This document shows, one piece after another, positions 40,681-49,860 of a stretch of 54,114 bases of DNA. Source of the stretch: Bacteroidales bacterium (lineage in GTDB: Bacteria > Bacteroidota > Bacteroidia > Bacteroidales > WCHB1-69); NCBI GenBank assembly GCA_017962275.1, contig JAGCVQ010000055.1:1-54114 (forward strand), written 5' to 3'. The position numbers and the translations under genes were made by a program. The notes beneath the pieces are model-generated. The model had not been told where the DNA came from and did not search any database. It saw nothing but the letters and a program-made list of their open reading frames with translations. Within the stretch, counting starts at the first letter, position 1. Every line of letters begins with the position of its first letter.

Positions 40681-42132
40681 ATGAAGATTCGATTCAGCCA
40701 TATCCTCCTCACCCTCTGCCTGCTGACCGCCCTCGCGGGAAGTGCGCAGACGCCCGTGACCATCACCGGCACCGCAAACTTTGCCGCCGGGGAGGAGATC
40801 CGGCTGCTCGTCTTCCACGACCTGCTGAACGGCATTGCCGACGTGGCCGCCACCGACATCATCGACAAACACGGTCGTTTCGCCCTGAAATACAACACCA
40901 ACGACATCGAGTTGGCGCAGTTGGCCATCCGCACCTCGAAAGCCGAATTCTTCATTGTGCCGTCCAACAGCTACACCTTCACCATCACCGTCGATAGCAC
41001 GCTGTATCAACGGATTAACCCGGAGAAGTACGGCGGTTTCCTGCAAATCGAGAATGCAAAGTCGGACACGGGTGACCTCAACTACAAGATCAACCGTTTT
41101 ACGCAATACTTCAACCGGGTTGCCGACGCCTACTCCTACCCGATGATTTACGGATCCGAGGACAACGTATTCGACACGGTGCGGAATATCATCGCCGAAC
41201 ACTATGATTTCCAGTATAATCCCGAGAACTTCTACCAATCCTACGGATATTACACCCTCGGCAGTCTCGACCTGCTGCAGTACCGCAAAAAACCGGTCTA
41301 TCTGTACCAGAAATACTTCGACAACGACAATATCCTGTACAACAACCCAGCCTATATGTCGCTGTTCAACCAGTTTTACGAGGGTTATCTGTACTATTCG
41401 CCATACGTCAGCAAGGAGTTGCTTGACCGCACCATCAACGAGACACCCGATTACCTCACCCTCTTCAACGAGGTGGGCCGCGACCCGAAGTTAGCCAACG
41501 CCCGTCTGCGTGAATTGGTGATTATCAAGAACTTAATCGAATTCTTGGACAACAAGGAGTTCGACCAGGGCAACATCCTCAAGTTGCTCCAATATATCCG
41601 TCAGACATCCTCTTTCGACAAGCACATCAGACTGATAGACAGCAAGCTGAATCAGATTGAAAAGAGCCGGAAAGTTACCGAGGAGGTCACGTTCCGGGAT
41701 GAGAAAGGGCACAAGGTGCAACTTAAACAATACGAGGGAACGCCCGTCTATCTTCATGTATTCCAGACCGACTGTATCAATTGCATCAGGGAAATGATGA
41801 TTATCAAGGACTTACAGAGCAAATATGACGGTCGCGTGCAATTCGTGAGCCTCTGCATTGACCCCGAGAAGGAGACGTATCAGGCGTTCGTCAAGCAGTA
41901 CGGAAAGATGTTCGAGTGGCCGCTGCTCTACTTCGATGCGCAGTACGACTGGCTTCTGCAGCAGGGTATCGAGACGTTGCCGGAGCACCTCTTCTTCAAC
42001 GCCGACGGCACCCTGATGATGCGCTTCCCGCCCGCCCCCGAGCAAGGGCTGCCCGAATATCTCCAGATGAACTTCCCCGATGAGATCGAACAAGACGACA
42101 ACCCGCTGTTTCAAAATCGAAATAAACAATAA
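40681..42132 (+). CDS. Exported thioredoxin-fold protein with DUF4369-like N-terminus
   Basis: A 483-residue protein with signal peptide (MKIRFSHILLTLCLLTALAG ... AQ). Residues about 22-120 resemble the DUF4369-type domain found in front of Bacteroidetes TlpA-like proteins (VTITGTANFAAGEEIRLLVF). A helical middle region follows, and then a C-terminal thioredoxin/AhpC-like domain at about 345-465 with a CxxC motif CINC (C365, C368) in HVFQTDCINCIREMM. Probably a periplasmic disulfide reductase or thiol-redox protein. Followed after 12 bases by a TlpA protein and after 21 more by a DUF6029 barrel protein. Confidence 0.82.
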   Translation: MKIRFSHILLTLCLLTALAGSAQTPVTITGTANFAAGEEIRLLVFHDLLNGIADVAATDIIDKHGRFALKYNTNDIELAQLAIRTSKAEFFIVPSNSYTFTITVDSTLYQRINPEKYGGFLQIENAKSDTGDLNYKINRFTQYFNRVADAYSYPMIYGSEDNVFDTVRNIIAEHYDFQYNPENFYQSYGYYTLGSLDLLQYRKKPVYLYQKYFDNDNILYNNPAYMSLFNQFYEGYLYYSPYVSKELLDRTINETPDYLTLFNEVGRDPKLANARLRELVIIKNLIEFLDNKEFDQGNILKLLQYIRQTSSFDKHIRLIDSKLNQIEKSRKVTEEVTFRDEKGHKVQLKQYEGTPVYLHVFQTDCINCIREMMIIKDLQSKYDGRVQFVSLCIDPEKETYQAFVKQYGKMFEWPLLYFDAQYDWLLQQGIETLPEHLFFNADGTLMMRFPPAPEQGLPEYLQMNFPDEIEQDDNPLFQNRNKQ

Positions 42133-42144
42133 AAATATCCGAAT

Positions 42145-42657
42145 ATGAAAAAAATCTTAACCGTCATCCTTTGCATGACCCTCAGTTTCAGCATTTTCGC
42201 ACAGGAAGCGAAAGACAAGCACCTCGCGAAGCTCCCCGCCGTGGATATCCAGACCTTGGACGGCACGGTGTTCAACACCAAAGACATCCAGAACGACGGC
42301 AAGCCCGTGATTATCAGCTTGTGGGCAACCTGGTGCAAGCCCTGCATTGCCGAGCTGTTAGCCATTGCCGACGAATACGAGGACTGGGTGGAGGAGACCG
42401 GCGTGAAACTGTACGCCATCTCCATTGACGATGCCAAGACCTCCGCACGCGTGGCTCCCTTCGTAAAGGGCAAAGGCTGGGAATACACTGTCCTGCTGGA
42501 TGTTAACTCCGACTTCAAACGCGCCATGAACGTCAATGACGTGCCATACATGTGCATCCTGAACGGCGACGGCGAAATCGTGTGGCAGCACACCTCTTAC
42601 GCCCCCGGCAGCGAAGAGGAGGTCTATGAAATCATCAAATCGTTAGTGAAAAAGTAG
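42145..42657 (+). CDS. TlpA-family periplasmic disulfide reductase
   Basis: A 170-residue protein: signal peptide MKKILTVILCMTLSFSIFAQ and one thioredoxin domain with the active site WCKPC (C64, C67) in LWATWCKPCIAELL; the cis-Pro segment VPYMCIL follows near residue 133. Full length for a TlpA/ResA-like thiol-disulfide oxidoreductase. Located between another CxxC thioredoxin-fold protein and an outer-membrane DUF6029 protein, which suggests joint work in envelope thiol-redox. No direct target can be read from sequence. Confidence 0.92.
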   Translation: MKKILTVILCMTLSFSIFAQEAKDKHLAKLPAVDIQTLDGTVFNTKDIQNDGKPVIISLWATWCKPCIAELLAIADEYEDWVEETGVKLYAISIDDAKTSARVAPFVKGKGWEYTVLLDVNSDFKRAMNVNDVPYMCILNGDGEIVWQHTSYAPGSEEEVYEIIKSLVKK

Positions 42658-42678
42658 TCTTCACCCTAAATCCAACGT

Positions 42679-44409
42679 ATGATATCCACTTCTATCAAAC
42701 GCTTACTCCTCGCATCGACGCTGCTTTTGGGCAGCGTTTGGGCTTTCGGACAGCACCAGATCGGCAACGGCCGTATCAGCGGCGACTTCGGTTTCAACGG
42801 CATGTATTACATTCCCGACTCCATTATCGGAGCCGAACCGGTGGATTCCAAAGTGCGCGGCAACGCCTTCCTCAACATATTGTACAGCAACGGCGGATTC
42901 TCGGCCGGGGCGCGGTACGAATTCTACATGTTCCCGCTCATCGACTTCGAGAAAATCGGCTATCAAGGGCAGGGCATCAAGTATTTCTTCGCCGACTACA
43001 CCAACAAGTTCATCTCGGTGACGGCGGGTAATTACTACGAGCAGTTCGGCAACGGCCTGACTCTCAGGGCCTACGAGGACCGTCAGTTGGGCATTGACAA
43101 CAGCCTGCTCGGTGCACGCATCAAACTCACCCCCTACAAGGGTATCCATATCAAAGCCGTTTGGGGCATCGAACGCGACAACTTCAACCCCTATTTGGGC
43201 CGTGAGGACTACGTGCGCGGCGCGGATGCGGAGTTCTCATTCGGGGAGATTTTCCCTGTCATCCAAGAAAAAGGGTTCATCGCCCGCGTGGGGGCCAACA
43301 TCGTCAGTAAATTCGAGAAATCCAGCACGGACATCCTGTTCGACATCCAGGACGACAGTCTGGGCACGGTCACCGGCGTGATCCCGCAGGACAAGGTGCC
43401 GCAAAACGTGGCCACTTGGGCTGCCCGCGCCACCTTCGGCTACAAGGACTTCCGTCTGGACGCCGAATACGCCCGCAAGATGAACGACCCCAACATCACC
43501 AACAGCTTCATCTACAAGCCCGGCGAGGCCCTTTTCCTGTCGGCCACCTACGCTATGAAAGGCTTCGGCATCGCGGCCTCCTTCATCCGCGCCGACAACA
43601 TGGAATACCGTTCGCAACGCTGGATGAACCAGAACTCCGAACTGATGATCAACTGCATCCCGGCCATTAACCGACAGTACTCCTACCAGCTGATCGGCGA
43701 CTACAGCTACGCCAGCCAGCCCAACAGCCAGATCGGCGCGCAGTTGCAGATCAACTACCAGATCCCCAAGAAATCGGTCCTCGGTGGCAAATACGGCACC
43801 GACATCACCTTCAACTACTCGCGGTTCCACGACATCGACAAACAGCCTGTGCCTGAAGCGGTTGAGAACGGCACCATGACCGGAACCATGGGTTACACCT
43901 CCAGCTTCTTCAAGTTCGGCCCGAACCTGCTCTATCAGGACGTCGGACTGGAAATCAGCCACCGTTTCAACAACAAGAAGTGGAAATGGATCTTGGCTTA
44001 CAACTACATCACCTACAATCTGGAGATTCTGCAGGGCCACGCCGGCATGATGCGCGGTCATCTGGTCGCCTCCGACCTGTCGTACAAAATCACACCCAAG
44101 CACGCCTTACGCCTTGAACTGCAGCATCTTTACACGAAGGATGACGACGGCAGCAGCGTGTATGCGATGTTGGAATACTCCATCAGCCCGAACTGGTTCT
44201 TCTCCATCGGTGACGACTGGAACTACGGCAACCCGGATCCCGCGCATAAGACGCACTACTACAACATTGCTTGCGCTTACGTTTGGAACACGACGCGCAT
44301 CGCCTTGAACTTCGGCAAGACCAAAGAGGGCATCCTCTGCGTCGGCGGTGTCTGCCGCGCCGTCCCCGCCTCCTACGGCTTGGGCCTCTCGGTCACCACG
44401 TCATTCTAA
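42679..44409 (+). CDS. DUF6029 outer-membrane barrel protein
   Basis: A 576-residue protein with signal peptide (MISTSIKRLLLASTLLLGSVWAFGQ) and a long series of amphipathic strands typical of an outer-membrane barrel (GRISGDFGFNGMYYIPDSI, FISVTAGNYYEQFGNGLTLR, AYEDRQLGIDNSLLGARIKL, C-terminal GLGLSVTTSF). It matches the DUF6029 family, found in Bacteroidetes, often downstream of TlpA or Omp28-like thiol proteins as here. The C-terminal Phe fits BAM-dependent barrels. Function unknown. The gene ends 15 bases before a strong bidirectional terminator. Confidence 0.8.
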   Translation: MISTSIKRLLLASTLLLGSVWAFGQHQIGNGRISGDFGFNGMYYIPDSIIGAEPVDSKVRGNAFLNILYSNGGFSAGARYEFYMFPLIDFEKIGYQGQGIKYFFADYTNKFISVTAGNYYEQFGNGLTLRAYEDRQLGIDNSLLGARIKLTPYKGIHIKAVWGIERDNFNPYLGREDYVRGADAEFSFGEIFPVIQEKGFIARVGANIVSKFEKSSTDILFDIQDDSLGTVTGVIPQDKVPQNVATWAARATFGYKDFRLDAEYARKMNDPNITNSFIYKPGEALFLSATYAMKGFGIAASFIRADNMEYRSQRWMNQNSELMINCIPAINRQYSYQLIGDYSYASQPNSQIGAQLQINYQIPKKSVLGGKYGTDITFNYSRFHDIDKQPVPEAVENGTMTGTMGYTSSFFKFGPNLLYQDVGLEISHRFNNKKWKWILAYNYITYNLEILQGHAGMMRGHLVASDLSYKITPKHALRLELQHLYTKDDDGSSVYAMLEYSISPNWFFSIGDDWNYGNPDPAHKTHYYNIACAYVWNTTRIALNFGKTKEGILCVGGVCRAVPASYGLGLSVTTSF

Positions 44410-44424
44410 TCCGAAATCATCTAT

Positions 44425-44465
44425 AAACAAAAAACGCACGATGTTCAATCGTGCGTTTTTTGTTT
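44425..44465. terminator. Bidirectional rho-independent terminator
   Basis: A perfect 18-base stem (AAACAAAAAACGCACGAT and its complement) with loop GTTCA. The A-rich and T-rich arms serve both the DUF6029 gene (plus) and the convergent TonB-type receptor gene (minus). Confidence 0.92.
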
Positions 44466-44517
44466 CGTGTATTATAATGTGCTGACCAGCACAATTTAAT
44501 TCATCTCGCAATTAGAA

Positions 44518-46986
44518 TTACATTCCTCCCTGACCACCCTGGCCGCTGCTCTCGCTGGCCGCGCCTTGGCGTGCTTGGTTCTCCAGCTCCATCTTGCCGA
44601 AACGGAGCGTGAAGCCCAGCGCGATGGAACGCGAATCATAGTTGTAGTCCATACTGGAGACATAATACGGACTGTTGTTGCTCCGGCCCCACTTGTTCCA
44701 ATTAAAGATGTCGTTGGCGTTCAGATAGATGGAGAGCTTCTTGTCGAAGAAATCGCAGCGAAGGCCCGCATTAAGACCGTAATACGCATGGCTGACGCTG
44801 AACAGCGACTGCGACGGCGAGCGGTAGTTGCCCGACACGCTGATTTCCAGCCGCTTCCATAATTTCGCCCACAAGCTCAGATAGAAGCTATACGACCACA
44901 TCTGGCTCTTGTAGAGCTCATTGTTGTACAATGTCTCCAGATATGAGTGATACACGTTGGCGTAAAGCCGTATGTTGAACATCGCGTTTGGCCGGTACAT
45001 CGTGTTGAGTTCCAGACCCGTGTTGTATGCCTTGCCCACGTTGACGGGATATTCGTAAGGCACCTCGCGACCGTAATATTCATGGAACATCGGCACCGTG
45101 ATCTCATCGACACCGCGGCTCTTGGCCCGGAAATAAAGGGTGGCACCTACAGAACCGAACTTTGTCCAGTACTTCTGCCAGCCGGCCTCTAACGAGTGCG
45201 TGAGGATGGAGAGCAGCCCGGGGTTGCCGCCGCTGAAACTCTCCTCCCCGAAGTCGAGGCGGCGGGTAAGCTGCGTGACATCAGGATTGGAACTGCGGAA
45301 CGTGTAGCTCAACCGGAAGTTGTGCATCGACTCGGTACGGTACGACAGGTGCAGCGACGGGCGCACATGGAAATAGTGCTTGCGGATGCCGAACGTGTCG
45401 GGAACCACATCAGGGTAATTCAGAATCAGGTAGGTGTGTTCGAAGCGCACGCCGGGCTTGATGGTGAAATTGCCGAACTTCTGCTGCAGCGTAAAGAAAA
45501 TCTGGTTTGTGAACGACGGGGCCCGGTAGGTGATGCTCTGCATCGTGTCTCTCACCCACACGTCCTCGCGCATCGTGTCCACAAGCGAGTGGTTGCGCTG
45601 AAATTCGAGTTCCCCGTAGTAGCCCACCGAGATCTCGCCCGTCTCCGAGTAGGGACGGTTGTAGGTAAGCTCCGCATCAACATCGAAGCTACTGCTATTA
45701 TACTGTGTGTTTTTCTTGCGCAGCCACTCTTCCGGACTCAAGAACTGCCTGTCCGTGAGCCCCTTGCTGCCCCATCCCCAGCCGCTGCCGTTTATATCCA
45801 GAGAGATGTTGTGCCCTTCTTTGTCGAACTTGTGCTGGAAATAGACGCCGAAACCGGCCCAGTAGCTGCGACTTCTGCTGGATCCGTTGCTGATGTAGTG
45901 CGTCAAGGAGGAGTCGGCGGGGAACAGCCGGTAGAGCTCGTCGTAACTGGTGCCCCTGCGCCAGTTCGGCCAGGTACCGCCCCAGAACGAGAGGCTGTTC
46001 ATCGAGTCAATCTCGTAATCGAGGCTGAAGTGCAGACCGCCGCCGAAACTGTGATCGACACTCCGCGAGGAATCGTGCTCCGTGCTGATCATCTCCAGAC
46101 CGCCGTCGAGAGCATCCCGATACATCGTGATATCACCGTAACCGTAGTTGCGGTTGCGCGAGTATGAGAAGTTGGTGTAGAGGTTGATGGAGATTTTCTC
46201 GTTGCTCCAGACGTAGGATACCCAAGGGCTCACATAGGGCTTGATGGAGGCGTTCGCGCCGAAGCTGATGAACTGGTTCCGCTTGACCTTGGTCGTGGTG
46301 ACGATGTTGATGATGCCGTCGGCCTTCGAACCGTAACGCGCTGAAGGGTTGGTGATAACCTCCACATGGTCGATGCTGTTGGCAGGCATCTGCTGAAGGT
46401 AAGTCTTGAGATTCTCGGTGTTGAGGTGCGACGGCTTGTCGTTGATCCATATCTCCACGCTGGAAGTACCACGCAGGGTGACGTTGCCCTCCACATCCAC
46501 GGAGACGCCGGGCGCATTCTGCAGCACGTCGGAGGCAGTACCGGTCTGCACTGTCGGGTCCTCGGCGGTGTTGTAGTAGGTCTTTTCGCCATCCACGGCA
46601 AAGAGAGGCCGCTCGCCCTTCACCACCACCTCGCCGATAGTCGTGGTGCCCGGCTTGATCTTGATGACCCCCAAATCCATACTCTTGTTCACTTCTATGA
46701 GCTGCTCATGGTTCTCATAGCCCACGAAATAAACAACAAGGCGGTACTGTCCGTTGGGAACCATCTGCAGGTTGAACACGCCCTTGTCGTTCGCGGCGGC
46801 GTAACTCACCATGACGCTGTCGCTCTGCCGCAGCAGACTCACATTCGCGTACTGCACCGGACTCCCGCTGTTCGCATCTTGCAGCGTGCCGGAAACATTG
46901 TTCTGCGAATACACTGACAAAGAGCACATTAACATCAAAATCAACATTGAGAACGCCTTCGCGGCGACTTTTCCATGATGTGTCAT
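44518..46986 (-). CDS. TonB-dependent-receptor-like outer-membrane beta-barrel protein
   Basis: An 822-residue protein. Signal peptide (MTHHGKVAAKAFSMLILMLM ... VYSQ), then a carboxypeptidase-regulatory-like domain at about 30-110 (VSGTLQDANSGSPVQYANVS), a TonB-plug-like domain at about 115-210 (IWINDKPSHLNTENLKTYLQ, QMPANSIDHVEVITNPSARY, GSKADGIINIV), and an OMP_b-brl_3-type barrel. The C-terminus after the last strand is Gln/Gly/Ser-rich (ASESSGQGGQGGM), an unusual tail because most barrels end in an aromatic. The start at 46986 gives the best signal peptide; an alternative ATG lies at 47019. Substrate unknown. Confidence 0.88.
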   Translation of the reverse strand: MTHHGKVAAKAFSMLILMLMCSLSVYSQNNVSGTLQDANSGSPVQYANVSLLRQSDSVMVSYAAANDKGVFNLQMVPNGQYRLVVYFVGYENHEQLIEVNKSMDLGVIKIKPGTTTIGEVVVKGERPLFAVDGEKTYYNTAEDPTVQTGTASDVLQNAPGVSVDVEGNVTLRGTSSVEIWINDKPSHLNTENLKTYLQQMPANSIDHVEVITNPSARYGSKADGIINIVTTTKVKRNQFISFGANASIKPYVSPWVSYVWSNEKISINLYTNFSYSRNRNYGYGDITMYRDALDGGLEMISTEHDSSRSVDHSFGGGLHFSLDYEIDSMNSLSFWGGTWPNWRRGTSYDELYRLFPADSSLTHYISNGSSRSRSYWAGFGVYFQHKFDKEGHNISLDINGSGWGWGSKGLTDRQFLSPEEWLRKKNTQYNSSSFDVDAELTYNRPYSETGEISVGYYGELEFQRNHSLVDTMREDVWVRDTMQSITYRAPSFTNQIFFTLQQKFGNFTIKPGVRFEHTYLILNYPDVVPDTFGIRKHYFHVRPSLHLSYRTESMHNFRLSYTFRSSNPDVTQLTRRLDFGEESFSGGNPGLLSILTHSLEAGWQKYWTKFGSVGATLYFRAKSRGVDEITVPMFHEYYGREVPYEYPVNVGKAYNTGLELNTMYRPNAMFNIRLYANVYHSYLETLYNNELYKSQMWSYSFYLSLWAKLWKRLEISVSGNYRSPSQSLFSVSHAYYGLNAGLRCDFFDKKLSIYLNANDIFNWNKWGRSNNSPYYVSSMDYNYDSRSIALGFTLRFGKMELENQARQGAASESSGQGGQGGM

Positions 46987-47031
46987 AATCTCACTATTTA
47001 GGTTGGTTTTACATTTCATACAAATAAGCGG

Positions 47032-47039
47032 CAAAAATA
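47032..47039 (-). promoter_or_regulatory. Promoter -7 box for the 822-aa receptor gene
   Basis: Minus strand TATTTTTG, 46-53 bases before the start at 46986. Confidence 0.6.
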
Positions 47040-47160
47040 CATTTTTATTGTCCTTAGACAACATTCAGGGTGTTTTTATTACACCTCACCACTTAGACGA
47101 AAAAAACCAAAAACGTGCCAAAAAGCATATTCCGCTGATTATCAATAAATCCAGAAAAAC

Positions 47161-47195
47161 AAAAAAGGATTGTCCGTTTGATTTTTGGACAACCC
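47161..47195 (-). terminator. Rho-independent terminator of the 767-aa receptor gene
   Basis: Read on the minus strand: GGGTTGTCC, an 11-base loop, GGACAATCC, then TTTTTT. Nine-base stem with one wobble. It lies 55 bases beyond the stop of the gene at 47250. Confidence 0.75.
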
Positions 47196-47216
47196 TGTCA
47201 ATTTATTTGTCAATTT

Positions 47217-47245
47217 GTAGGGTTGTCGCAATGCGGCAACCCTAC
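47217..47245. repeat. REP-like palindrome, family C
   Basis: GTAGGGTTGTCGC and GCGGCAACCCTAC arms around AAT, four bases before the stop end of the 767-aa receptor gene. Same design as 20058-20086 with a compensated base change in the stem (CT to TT, AG to AA), showing that the stem is maintained. Confidence 0.85.
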
Positions 47246-47249
47246 AACG

Positions 47250-49553
47250 TTATTTCAATATGACGCGAACGCCGACATACCCCATAATGCCGGTGATCGG
47301 CATATAGACCATCGTGGCGTCGAAGTATTCGCCGAAGGGGTTTTCCGCCTGTACAATCGGGTCTTTCTGCTTGACGTTCAGCAGATTCTCACCGCCGACG
47401 TAGATCTCCCACCTGCGGAACTTCTTGGTAATCTGCGCATTGAGCAGACAATAGGGTTTCGACATGTCAGGGCGACGATACGGTTCAGGGTTAGACTGCG
47501 TGTTAGGCAGCGGCATCGGACCGAAAACCTGACAGTTGAGATTGAACTTCCACTTGTCGTAGGGTGTGCTGTAGTTGAGGTTGACGAGTGCCTTGTGCGG
47601 ACTCATCATGTCCTTCTGGCGCATCACGCCCTGACGCATGTAGCGCACGTCGTTGTAGCGGTAAGCCAGCAAAATTTCGAAACGCTGTATCGGTTTGAGG
47701 GTCAGCTCGATCTGTGCAGAATGCGAACGCGAGCGGTTGCCGTAGCCGTTGTAGTCGCCGTTCAACGCGTAGTAGTGCACCCCGTGAACGTCCTGGTCCA
47801 AATCCACGATCATCTGCTGCACAAAGTAGGTGTAGAAGTAATCAACGGCCAAGGTGGCCTTTCCGCCCGGCATCCCAAACTGCCACACCACGCTCGCGCC
47901 GGCATTCCAGGCCTCCTCGGGCTTGGCGTCGCCGTCGAAATAGATGCCGCGGGAGGAGAGCATCAACGACTGGTTCTCCGCAAAGAAATGGGCGTTGCGA
48001 TAGCCTTTTCCCACCGATGCGCGCAACGACAAATCCTTCGCAACCTGCCATTTGGCATGCACACGCGGGGTCCAGAACAGCTGACTGATGTTCGTCCAAA
48101 CGCTTGAATAATCCTTGTCGCGCACCATATTGTAATCCAGACGCATACCCGCCGTCACCACCAACTTCGGATCGACGATGTAGGCATACTCGGCAAAAAC
48201 GCCGGGAATCAAGTCGTGATGATGGGGTCTATCGTATGAATTGAGGCTCAAATAGGTAAGGTCTTGATGGTAAGATTCATTCAAACAATCGAACTGAAGA
48301 CTTGCTCCGGCCGTTAATTTATGGCGTTCTTTGGCTCCAAACTTATTGGAGTACAACACATTCGCATATACACTTTGCTGATTCCCGAAATAGTATTGGT
48401 CATAACCATAATCGGAATGAAGCCAATGACCGGTATAAGAGAGAATCGTACCGATACTCTCGTGCTCGCCCTTCAAGAGGAAGCCATTCTTGGTGATGAC
48501 ATCCACCCGCTTATTGTCGGCGACAAAACCGTAAGGGGCAAGTTCATCGGGATAACTCAGACAGCTCGGCATGAACGCCATCTGCCCGCCGAAGCGGTTG
48601 TCCCAGATGAAATCGACCATCGTGCGGCCCTCCACCACGGGCGATTTGTAGTCCCAGCGGTTCATCACCTGCGCCTGGCGGCTGCGCGGGGCATCCATGA
48701 AGCCGTCGTGGTTCATGTCGGTTTTCACCAGCTGGTCGCCGAAGAAAATCAGGAAATTGCTGCTCACACGGTCCTTTTTGCCCACGGGGAAGCGGGTATT
48801 CACACTCAACTCTCCCCTTCCCATCGAATTGGCGTAGAAATTCATAAAGAACTTCTCCAAGTTGGTTTCCGGCTTCTTGTAATCCACATTGATCTGTCCG
48901 GTGATGGCCTCGAAACCGTTCACCACAGAGGAAGTCCCTTTCGACAGACTGATGGACTCCATCCATGAGCCGGGCATGAAGCCAAGTCCGAACTGGTAGG
49001 ACAACATGCGGATGTAGGGTACATTTTCCAAGAGAATCTGGCTGTATTTGCCGGCCAGACCGAGCATGGCAATCTGCCGCGCACCGCTCACCGCATCGGC
49101 ATACTCCGCATCCACGGCGATGCTGCTCTCGAAACTCTCGGCGAGGTTACAGCAGGCCGCACGACGCAGACCTTCGGTACCAATCACCTGGGTGTAAATG
49201 GGTTGCACGGAGATATAAGAACCGTCGCGGGCCACGATGCTCACCTCGTTAAGATTATGGGCCGTGTTCAGGAAGAACGTCAGCCCGGTCTGCCCGCGGG
49301 GAATCACCACCGTGTCGGGAAGGAAGGTCGGGAAAGAGACAACCAACGTGTCTGTTTTGGTGCGCGGCAGCGTGAACTTGCCGTCGGAGTCGGTGTAGGC
49401 TCCGACAGTGGTGTGCAGCCATTGCACAGCGGCATTCGCCACCACAGATGTGTCACCATTCTCACTGATTTGCAACACTTTGCCGGTAAGCGGCTGGGCG
49501 CTGCCCCACCCTGCTACAACAATCAGCAGGCAAAATAGGATAAACCGTTTCAT
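47250..49553 (-). CDS. TonB-dependent receptor, possible metal-related type
   Basis: A 767-residue outer-membrane receptor: signal peptide MKRFILFCLLIVVAGWGSAQ, carboxypeptidase-regulatory-like domain at about 21-95, plug domain at about 100-215 and a 22-strand-type barrel ending in VGVRVILK. The plug contains RRAACCNLAESFE and GTSSVVNGFEAITGQINVDY, a signature of a Bacteroidetes receptor group that I recall being found near heavy-metal-binding or copper-transport genes; that link is from memory and not shown here. No cobalamin, haem or sugar-binding partner gene is adjacent. The PspC gene lies just upstream, ending 3 bases before this start, so they are probably co-transcribed. Confidence 0.9.
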   Translation of the reverse strand: MKRFILFCLLIVVAGWGSAQPLTGKVLQISENGDTSVVANAAVQWLHTTVGAYTDSDGKFTLPRTKTDTLVVSFPTFLPDTVVIPRGQTGLTFFLNTAHNLNEVSIVARDGSYISVQPIYTQVIGTEGLRRAACCNLAESFESSIAVDAEYADAVSGARQIAMLGLAGKYSQILLENVPYIRMLSYQFGLGFMPGSWMESISLSKGTSSVVNGFEAITGQINVDYKKPETNLEKFFMNFYANSMGRGELSVNTRFPVGKKDRVSSNFLIFFGDQLVKTDMNHDGFMDAPRSRQAQVMNRWDYKSPVVEGRTMVDFIWDNRFGGQMAFMPSCLSYPDELAPYGFVADNKRVDVITKNGFLLKGEHESIGTILSYTGHWLHSDYGYDQYYFGNQQSVYANVLYSNKFGAKERHKLTAGASLQFDCLNESYHQDLTYLSLNSYDRPHHHDLIPGVFAEYAYIVDPKLVVTAGMRLDYNMVRDKDYSSVWTNISQLFWTPRVHAKWQVAKDLSLRASVGKGYRNAHFFAENQSLMLSSRGIYFDGDAKPEEAWNAGASVVWQFGMPGGKATLAVDYFYTYFVQQMIVDLDQDVHGVHYYALNGDYNGYGNRSRSHSAQIELTLKPIQRFEILLAYRYNDVRYMRQGVMRQKDMMSPHKALVNLNYSTPYDKWKFNLNCQVFGPMPLPNTQSNPEPYRRPDMSKPYCLLNAQITKKFRRWEIYVGGENLLNVKQKDPIVQAENPFGEYFDATMVYMPITGIMGYVGVRVILK

Positions 49554-49556
49554 CGC

Positions 49557-49751
49557 TTACATTTTATAATCCCACGGTGCCACAATCCAGATCACCAGAT
49601 AGATCCAGAAGCCTATAGACCCCGTCAGCAGGAGTAATAAAAACACAATCCGCACCACGGTGGGATCGACATCCAAATAATCGGCCAAGCCGCTGCAAAC
49701 GCCCGCGATCTTCGCGTCACTTCTCTTTCTGTACAGATTCTTGTGTGCCAT
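49557..49751 (-). CDS. PspC-domain small membrane protein
   Basis: A 64-residue protein, MAHKNLYRKRSDAKIAGVCS..., with the PspC domain pattern AGVCSGLADYLDVDPTVVRI followed by a transmembrane segment (VFLLLLLTGSIGFWIYLVIW). Small PspC proteins are linked to phage-shock or envelope-stress responses. The start at 49751 is downstream of the promoter box at 49811-49818; a longer frame to 49802 consists of spacer text. Leads into the TonB receptor gene. Confidence 0.9.
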   Translation of the reverse strand: MAHKNLYRKRSDAKIAGVCSGLADYLDVDPTVVRIVFLLLLLTGSIGFWIYLVIWIVAPWDYKM

Positions 49752-49810
49752 ATTGGTTATAGTTTCAAGTTCAAAGTTCCAAGTTCCAAGTTCAAGGTTC
49801 AAAGAGGCGG

Positions 49811-49818
49811 CAAAGGTA
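49811..49818 (-). promoter_or_regulatory. Promoter -7 box for the PspC-receptor unit
   Basis: Minus strand TACCTTTG, about 60 bases before the PspC start. Between them lies AAGTTCCAAGTTCAAAG-like low-complexity spacer (49753-49800). Confidence 0.55.
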
Positions 49819-49860
49819 CAAAATATTCACTGCAACCGGGTTGCATCTATTTAAAACGAT

